DNA of 5,951 nt from Candidatus Bipolaricaulota bacterium (lineage in GTDB: Bacteria > Bipolaricaulota > Bipolaricaulia > RBG-16-55-9): positions 1-5,951 of the forward strand of contig JALUUA010000315.1 of assembly GCA_027021605.1 (NCBI GenBank). Reading direction: 5' to 3'. The notes below the pieces were generated by a model. The model did not search any database. It had not been told where the DNA came from and worked only from the letters and a program-made list of their open reading frames with translations. Both the position numbers and the translations under genes were made by a program. Below, piece after piece: positions 1 to 4,200 of the stretch. Every line of letters starts with the position of its first letter. Within the stretch, counting starts at the first letter, position 1.

Positions 1-129
1 CTGCGGGTTTTTGCTCGGGAGAGGGGGAGTCGCGGTCGGGCAGCCTCCCCGCCGGCCCTTCCTTAACTCCTCAACAATTCCTCAACGTCCTCCGGCGCTT
101 GCGCCAACGCTTGCTTCTCTGCTCTAGCT
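1..129. other. Region downstream of xseA with no recognisable gene
   Basis: No complete gene is supported here. On the minus strand, after the xseA stop (TAG at 130-132, with a second in-frame TAG two codons later), one frame reads AEKQALAQAPEDVEELLRS and ends at a TAA at 63-65. It has no ATG, GTG or well-placed TTG start and no Shine-Dalgarno site. It loosely recalls an XseB C-terminus but cannot be called a gene. Two short inverted repeats are visible: GGCGC-TT-GCGCC at 94-105, and GGGGAG (24-29) with CTCCCC (45-50) around a 15-nt loop. Neither is followed by a T-run in the xseA direction, so neither is a convincing intrinsic terminator. A plus-strand gene ending at the TAA at 64-66 could in principle enter from the left edge, but too few residues are visible to judge. 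Confidence 0.5.
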
Positions 130-1461
130 CTACTCCTCCCGCTCGAGGACCTCGCAGCGCAGGCGGCCCTTGTGGAGCCGGACCCGAATTCGCTCCCCGA
201 CGCGGACCTGTTGGGAGGACGTGACGGGTCGCCCCCGGGCGTCCTCGACCAGGGAGTACCCCCGCCGCAGGACGGCCAGCGGGTTCACCGCCTCCAGTCG
301 GCCCAGAAGGCCCTCGAGGTGCCGTTGGGTCGTAAGAATGCGCCCCTGCTGGGCCCGCACCGCCCCGGTGAGCAGCTGGTCCAGCGCCTGGTGGGCGTCC
401 CGTAAAGCCCGCAGCGGCCGTCGGAAGGCGTAGCTCGAGGTGGCCATCCGCAGGCGCATTCGTAGATCGTCCAGGCGGGCCCGCTGGCCGTCCCGGAGGC
501 GGCGGACCCACTCCCCCAGGCGCATCTGCAGCTCCGTCCGGTCGGGGACGACGAGCTCCGCGGCCGCCGAGGGCGTCGGCGCCCGCAGGTCCGCCACGAA
601 ATCCGCGATGGTGAAATCCACCTCGTGCCCCACGGCGGAGATCACGGGGACCTGGGAGCGGAAGATCGCCCGCGCCACGACCTCCTCGTTGAAGGCCCAG
701 AGGTCCTCCAACGATCCCCCACCCCGGCCCACGATCAGCACATCGAGGGGTTCCTCCCTCCGGTGATAGACGTTGGCGAGCTCGATCGCGTGGGCGATCT
801 CCTCGGCCGCCCCCTCGCCCTGGACCTTGACGGGGAAGACCCGCACCTCCACCGGGGGATAGCGGCGCGCGAGGATCGAGAGCATGTCGCGAATCGCCGC
901 GCCCTCTGCGGACGTAATGATCCCGATCCGCTCCGGGTAGGGGGGAAGCGGCTTCTTGTGGATCGCCTCGAAGAGGCCCTCGGCCTTGAGCTTCTCCTTG
1001 AGGCGCTCGAAGGCCAGCTGGAGCTTCCCCAGCCCCGCGGGCTTTAGCCGACGCACGTCAAGTTGGTACTTCCCCCGCCGCTCGTAGATCGTAAGCGCCC
1101 CCAGCGCGAGGACGCCCATCCCGTCCTCGGGCCGGAAGTCTAAATAGGCCGCCCGGCTCTGGAACATCACCGCCTCCAGCTCCGAGCCCTCGTCCTTGAG
1201 GGTGAAATAGAGATGTCCCGAGGCGTAGTGGCGGAAGTTCGAGATCTCCCCCTCCACCCAGACCTCGGGAAAGTTCAACTCGAGAAGCTCCCGCACCCGC
1301 GCGTTCAGCTGCGAGACGGTGTACAGGGGCGGCTCCCGGGACTCCCCCGCCGGCGCGGAGGCTTCTTCGTCTACTTCGTCTACGCCTTCGTGTTCGAGCG
1401 GCTCGGGGTCCCGCTCGTCCCCCCACTCAAAGGGGAAGGGCAGCTCGCGCATCTCGGCCAT
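130..1461 (-). CDS. xseA: Exodeoxyribonuclease VII large subunit (XseA)
   Basis: Large subunit of exonuclease VII, a cytoplasmic nuclease that degrades single-stranded DNA to oligonucleotides and normally works with several copies of the small subunit XseB. The 443-residue product is near the usual family length. An N-terminal OB-fold DNA-binding domain runs from about residue 47 (YTVSQLNARVRELLE, then EVWVEGEISNF, SGHLYFTLKD) to about 145. The nuclease domain follows, with PERIGIITSAEGAAIRDM (177-193), GRGGGSLEDLWAFNEE (245-260) and SAVGHEVDFTIADFVADLRAPTPSAAAE (275-302). A long helical region and the C-terminal VNPLAVLRRGYSLV segment (392-405) complete it. The ATG at 1459-1461 has a modest AGGA 10 nt upstream (1472-1475); ATG codon 4 has no such site. 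The first ~46 residues are an acidic extension not typical of the family. It lies 47 nt after the CBS gene. Family identity is certain; the exact start is likely. Confidence 0.97.
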   Translation of the reverse strand: MAEMRELPFPFEWGDERDPEPLEHEGVDEVDEEASAPAGESREPPLYTVSQLNARVRELLELNFPEVWVEGEISNFRHYASGHLYFTLKDEGSELEAVMFQSRAAYLDFRPEDGMGVLALGALTIYERRGKYQLDVRRLKPAGLGKLQLAFERLKEKLKAEGLFEAIHKKPLPPYPERIGIITSAEGAAIRDMLSILARRYPPVEVRVFPVKVQGEGAAEEIAHAIELANVYHRREEPLDVLIVGRGGGSLEDLWAFNEEVVARAIFRSQVPVISAVGHEVDFTIADFVADLRAPTPSAAAELVVPDRTELQMRLGEWVRRLRDGQRARLDDLRMRLRMATSSYAFRRPLRALRDAHQALDQLLTGAVRAQQGRILTTQRHLEGLLGRLEAVNPLAVLRRGYSLVEDARGRPVTSSQQVRVGERIRVRLHKGRLRCEVLEREE

Positions 1462-1484
1462 CGCGTTTCGATCCTAGCACAGAG

Positions 1485-1499
1485 TCCCCGCCGCGGGGA
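1485..1499 (-). other. Short GC hairpin in the CBS gene-xseA spacer
   Basis: The spacer contains TCCCCG-CCG-CGGGGA, a perfect 6-bp stem with a 3-nt loop, lying between the CBS gene stop (1509-1511) and the xseA ribosome binding site (1472-1475). No T-run follows it on the minus strand, so it does not look like an intrinsic terminator. It could serve as an mRNA-stabilising or attenuating structure between the two genes, or be chance in GC-rich sequence. Confidence 0.35.
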
Positions 1500-1508
1500 A
1501 GGGCCGGG

Positions 1509-1955
1509 TCACTCCCCCATGCGGCCTCTCAACCAGGCCGCGAGGATCTCGAGCATGTTCAGATTGCCCACGATCTGCCCCTCCGGGGAGACGACGGGGA
1601 TCTCGTTGACGTCGTAGCGGAACATCACCCGGAGCAGCGTCTCCAGCGGGTCGTCGAGGCGGACGTAGGCAGGCTTGCGCAGCGCCAGGTCCCCCGCGGT
1701 CTCGGCGCTCACGAGGTCGAGGAGTTCCGTGGGGCTGAGGTCCCGCGGGAGCCGGCGGGCGAAGGCCCAGTGGGCCAGCCGCCGCAGCGTGATCACCCCC
1801 ACGAAGCGCCCCTCCTCGTCCACGACGTAGACCTCGCGCGTCCGCGGGTCCTCCACCATCTTTTGGGCGACCTCCCGAAGGGGGGTCCTTTCTGACACCA
1901 CCGTCGGCTCCGTCTGCGAGAAGGGGAGCAAGTCCCTCACCGTAAGCGCTCGCAT
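1509..1955 (-). CDS. Small stand-alone CBS-pair (Bateman) protein
   Basis: A 148-residue soluble protein made almost entirely of two CBS domains. The first covers about residues 4-69 (TVRDLL, then REVYVVDEEGRFVGVITLRRL at 40-60). The second covers about 85-142 (KPAYVRLDDPLETLLRVMF, then NEIPVVSPEGQIVGNLNMLEIL). CBS pairs in general bind adenine nucleotides in the cleft between repeats and act as regulatory modules; no catalytic domain is attached here. The ATG at 1953-1955 has a strong GGAGG (1962-1966) with a 6-nt spacer, which fixes the start. It begins only 18 nt after the antiporter stop, so the two are very probably co-transcribed and translationally close. I infer that it is a cytoplasmic regulator of the antiporter, but a general nucleotide-sensing role cannot be excluded. 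Confidence 0.88.
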   Translation of the reverse strand: MRALTVRDLLPFSQTEPTVVSERTPLREVAQKMVEDPRTREVYVVDEEGRFVGVITLRRLAHWAFARRLPRDLSPTELLDLVSAETAGDLALRKPAYVRLDDPLETLLRVMFRYDVNEIPVVSPEGQIVGNLNMLEILAAWLRGRMGE

Positions 1956-1973
1956 GCTATCCCTCCACGGGCT

Positions 1974-3230
1974 TCAAGGCTCAAGACCGGTCCTCGGCTC
2001 GGGCTTCTTGGGCGCTTCGGAAGCGGGGATCTCCCCGGCCCTTAAGAGGGCGAACTTCACGAACGGCGGGCCGATGAGCTGCACCAGGAACGTCGTCGCC
2101 CCGATCACGTTGACCACGAGCGCGCCCATCTCCCGGGCCGCGGGGCCCGCCTGGGCGAAGCGCTGGGCCACGTCCAGCGCCAGCCCCACGGCCACGCCCG
2201 CCTGGGAGAACAGCGCGAACCCCAGATACCGGCGCACCGCCTCGGGCGCCCGCGACAGGGTCGCGCCGAGCCACGCTCCGGCCATCTTTCCCCCCGTGCG
2301 CCCCAGCACATAGAGCAGTCCCAGCACCCCCATCTGGGGCAGGAGCCCCACCTGCAGCCGCGCCCCGACCAGCACGAAGAACAGCACGTAGATGGGCGGG
2401 GTAAAGCCCTTGACGACCTCGAGCGCCGGGCGGCTGGAGTGCGGCGCCGCGTTCACCAGGGTGACGCCCAAGGCCATCTCGCTGAGGATCAGCGAGAGCC
2501 CCCACCCGCGCGCCAGGCCCGCCACCAGGAGCACCGCGCCGAGGAGCAGCACGAGCGCGTCTTCTTTGTTCGCGTAGAGGCGCCGCAGCGGCGCAAGGAG
2601 CGCCAGCCCCACGGCCACGCCCAGCCCCAGCGACCCGAGGATCTCGAGCAGGGGGCGGCCGAGCCCCTCCCCCAGCGAGAGTGCCTCGCCCTCGAGCAGC
2701 ACCCGGGCGAACGCGATCGCGAAGCCGTAGAGCACCAGCGCCAGCCCGTCGTCCAGGGCGACGATCCCTAAGATCGTCGTCGTCAGCGGGCCGCGGGCCC
2801 TGTACTCCCAGAGCACGTCCACGGTGGCCGCCGGGGCCGTGGCCGACGCCAAGGCCCCCAGCACGATCCCCAGGGCGGGCTCCCCCGTGTACCACGTGAC
2901 GAGCAGCGCGACGAGCGCGCAGGCCAGCAGCCCCTCAAGGAGCAGGATGACGATCAGCTGGCGCCCGAAGCGGCGAAAGACGCTCGCTCGAAGCTCGCTC
3001 CCCACGAGGAGCCCGATCAGGGCGAGCGCCAGGTCCGTGAGGGGGGCCAGCGCCGTGGCCCGCTCGAGGGGCAGCACCCCCAAGAACGAGTCCCCCAGGA
3101 CGAGCCCGACGACGATGTAGCCGACGACCCGGGGGACCTTGAGCCGCTGGAAGAGCTTGCCCCCAAAAAGCCCCAGCAGCGCGGCGATCCCGAGCAAAAG
3201 CAGCAGGTTCAGGCTGAAGGGGAAGCCCAT
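1974..3230 (-). CDS. Cation/proton antiporter, CPA2 (KefB/NapA-like) membrane domain
   Basis: Integral membrane exchanger of the monovalent cation:proton antiporter-2 type, expected to swap Na+ or K+ for protons across the cytoplasmic membrane. The 418 residues are mostly hydrophobic, with roughly a dozen membrane segments. Family hallmarks are LKVPRVVGYIVVGLVLG (30-46), the unwound-helix segment SATAPAATVDV (129-139), the paired acidic ion-binding motif ALDDGLAL (DD at 160-161), and GRTGGKMAGAWLG (310-322), whose Lys315 sits where related antiporters keep a conserved basic residue. A DD pair is usually associated with electrogenic exchange. After the last membrane segment only a ~20-residue Pro/Glu-rich tail remains; there is no TrkA-N or TrkA-C domain, so regulation must come from elsewhere. 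It lies between the Usp gene (34 nt upstream) and the CBS gene (18 nt downstream). The ion actually transported cannot be read from sequence. Confidence 0.93.
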   Translation of the reverse strand: MGFPFSLNLLLLLGIAALLGLFGGKLFQRLKVPRVVGYIVVGLVLGDSFLGVLPLERATALAPLTDLALALIGLLVGSELRASVFRRFGRQLIVILLLEGLLACALVALLVTWYTGEPALGIVLGALASATAPAATVDVLWEYRARGPLTTTILGIVALDDGLALVLYGFAIAFARVLLEGEALSLGEGLGRPLLEILGSLGLGVAVGLALLAPLRRLYANKEDALVLLLGAVLLVAGLARGWGLSLILSEMALGVTLVNAAPHSSRPALEVVKGFTPPIYVLFFVLVGARLQVGLLPQMGVLGLLYVLGRTGGKMAGAWLGATLSRAPEAVRRYLGFALFSQAGVAVGLALDVAQRFAQAGPAAREMGALVVNVIGATTFLVQLIGPPFVKFALLRAGEIPASEAPKKPEPRTGLEP

Positions 3231-3234
3231 CCTG

Positions 3235-3254
3235 CCCCTCCCTCCCCTCCCCCC
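3235..3254 (-). promoter_or_regulatory. G-quadruplex motif overlapping the antiporter ribosome binding site
   Basis: On the minus (coding) strand the Usp-antiporter spacer reads G6-A-G4-A-G3-A-G4: four runs of at least three guanines separated by single adenines, the classical pattern for a stable parallel G-quadruplex. The best Shine-Dalgarno sequence for the antiporter, GGAGG at 3237-3241 with a 6-nt spacer to the ATG at 3228-3230, is part of it, so a folded quadruplex in the mRNA would block ribosome access. The motif is directly visible; folding and a regulatory role are inferred. It could also simply be an overgrown purine-rich ribosome binding site in a GC-rich genome. Confidence 0.6.
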
Positions 3255-3264
3255 GGGTGACGGG

Positions 3265-4116
3265 CTAGCGGGCGATCAGCACGGCCTGGGGCGCGTGGCG
3301 CACCACCTCCTCGACCGTGCCCCCGAAGAAGATCTCCAGGAAGCGCCGGTGGCCGTAGGCCCCCAGCGCGATCAGGTCGCACGCCTCCTCCTGGGCGACC
3401 TCCAAAACGATCTCGGCGGGGTGGCCCTCCCGCATCCGGGGGTCGAAGCTCACGCCCAGCGCCTCGAGCTTCGCCTTGCCCTCGGCGTACGCGTCGTGGG
3501 CGCGGCCGCCCCCGTCGTCGACGGTGAGCAGCACGACCACGGCCTCGTGGCGCTGGGCCCAGTGGGCCGCAATGTGCAAAGCCTTCTGAGCGGGCTCGCT
3601 CCCGTCGTAGGCGAGGAGCAGGCGCTTCATCGGGCTCGTCTCGAAGTGGGGCGCGAGCACCGGAACGGGGGCGCGGCACACCACGGCCTCGAACGTCGAG
3701 CCCAGGAGCGGCCCGGCCCGCTTGCCCCCGGCGCCGTGCCGCCCCATCACGATCAGGTCGTGCTCTTGAGCCCTCTCGAGGATCACGCGGGGGACGAGCC
3801 CCCGGGCCAGCTCCCCCTCGAAGGCCACCCCGGCCCGCCCGCAGCGCTCCGCGGCCCGGGCCAGCACGGCCTCCCCCAGCTCGTTGAGGCGCTTCTCGAA
3901 CTCCAGCAGCAGGGGAACGACGTCGGGGCCGCCCCGGGGCAGCAGGTCGTAGGGGTCCGTCGCCAGGTAGTACGGGTCCTCGATGAGCCGGGTGTCCAGG
4001 ACGAAGAGTCCCTGGATTCGCCCGTTCTCCTCGGCTTTCGCGACCTTGATGGCCTGCTCCAGGGCGATCCAGCCGTCCTCGGAGCCGTCCAGCGGAACCA
4101 AAGCGCGCTCGAACAT
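3265..4116 (-). CDS. Tandem-domain universal stress protein (UspA family)
   Basis: A 283-residue cytoplasmic protein with two Usp domains in tandem. Domain 1 (about 1-155) opens with FERALVPLDGSEDG and carries GRHGAGGKRAGPLLGST (125-141), a full G-2X-G-9X-G-S/T ATP-binding motif. Domain 2 (about 163-283) opens with KRLLLAYDGSEPAQKAL and carries GAYGHRRFLEIFFGGT (252-267), where the final element is GG-T rather than G-S/T; it is probably still nucleotide-binding. Domain 1 has a longer middle section (about residues 44-85, with EDPYYLATDPYDLLPRGG). The ATG at 4114-4116 follows a purine-rich AAGGAAAGGGG that can serve as ribosome binding site. The frame stays open upstream for 28 more codons to the TAA of formate dehydrogenase, but no start codon lies among them. 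Tandem Usps are stress or energy-status proteins with no defined reaction. Its position beside an antiporter lacking a regulatory domain suggests a regulatory link. Confidence 0.94.
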   Translation of the reverse strand: MFERALVPLDGSEDGWIALEQAIKVAKAEENGRIQGLFVLDTRLIEDPYYLATDPYDLLPRGGPDVVPLLLEFEKRLNELGEAVLARAAERCGRAGVAFEGELARGLVPRVILERAQEHDLIVMGRHGAGGKRAGPLLGSTFEAVVCRAPVPVLAPHFETSPMKRLLLAYDGSEPAQKALHIAAHWAQRHEAVVVLLTVDDGGGRAHDAYAEGKAKLEALGVSFDPRMREGHPAEIVLEVAQEEACDLIALGAYGHRRFLEIFFGGTVEEVVRHAPQAVLIAR

Positions 4117-4200
4117 GCAAAAGCCCCTTTCCTTTTCGTGCTCGTCCTCGTCTTCGTCCTCGTCTTCGCTTTCGCTTGCGCTTTCGTTTCTATTAAACTC
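4117..4200 (-). repeat. Spacer with period-6 purine-rich repeat between formate dehydrogenase and Usp genes
   Basis: On the minus strand about 4135-4185 is a degenerate hexamer array of the type GAR-GAC / GAA-AGC, with consecutive units such as GAAGAC, GAGGAC, GAAGAC, GAGGAC, GAGCAC. The 84 nt are exactly 28 codons, so the upstream TAA stop (4201-4203) and the Usp ATG are in the same frame. In that frame the spacer has no stop and would encode ESASESEDEDEDEDEH as its core. No ATG, GTG or TTG occurs in frame, so it is not an N-terminal extension of Usp by normal initiation. The 3' end supplies the Usp ribosome binding site. An AT-rich patch at its 5' end (TTTAAT, 4192-4197) resembles a -10 box, but no good -35 is present. 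Confidence 0.7.

Noticed and set aside
23..50. Inverted repeat GGGGAG / CTCCCC as a terminator of the xseA transcript.
   Set aside because: The stem is only 6 bp with a 15-nt loop, and no T-run follows on the minus strand.
71..511. A 146-codon minus-strand frame overlapping the 3' end of xseA.
   Set aside because: It is Pro/Gly/Ala/Arg-rich in a frame offset from xseA, with no family resemblance and an ending unlike XseB.
1981..2895. A 304-codon minus-strand frame within the antiporter gene.
   Set aside because: It is an Arg/Gly/Ala-rich shadow of the antiporter in another frame; the antiporter frame has all the family motifs.
4192..4197. TTTAAT as a -10 promoter element for the Usp gene.
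   Set aside because: It matches five of six consensus bases, but the sequence 17 nt upstream does not resemble TTGACA; left as a remark in the spacer entry.
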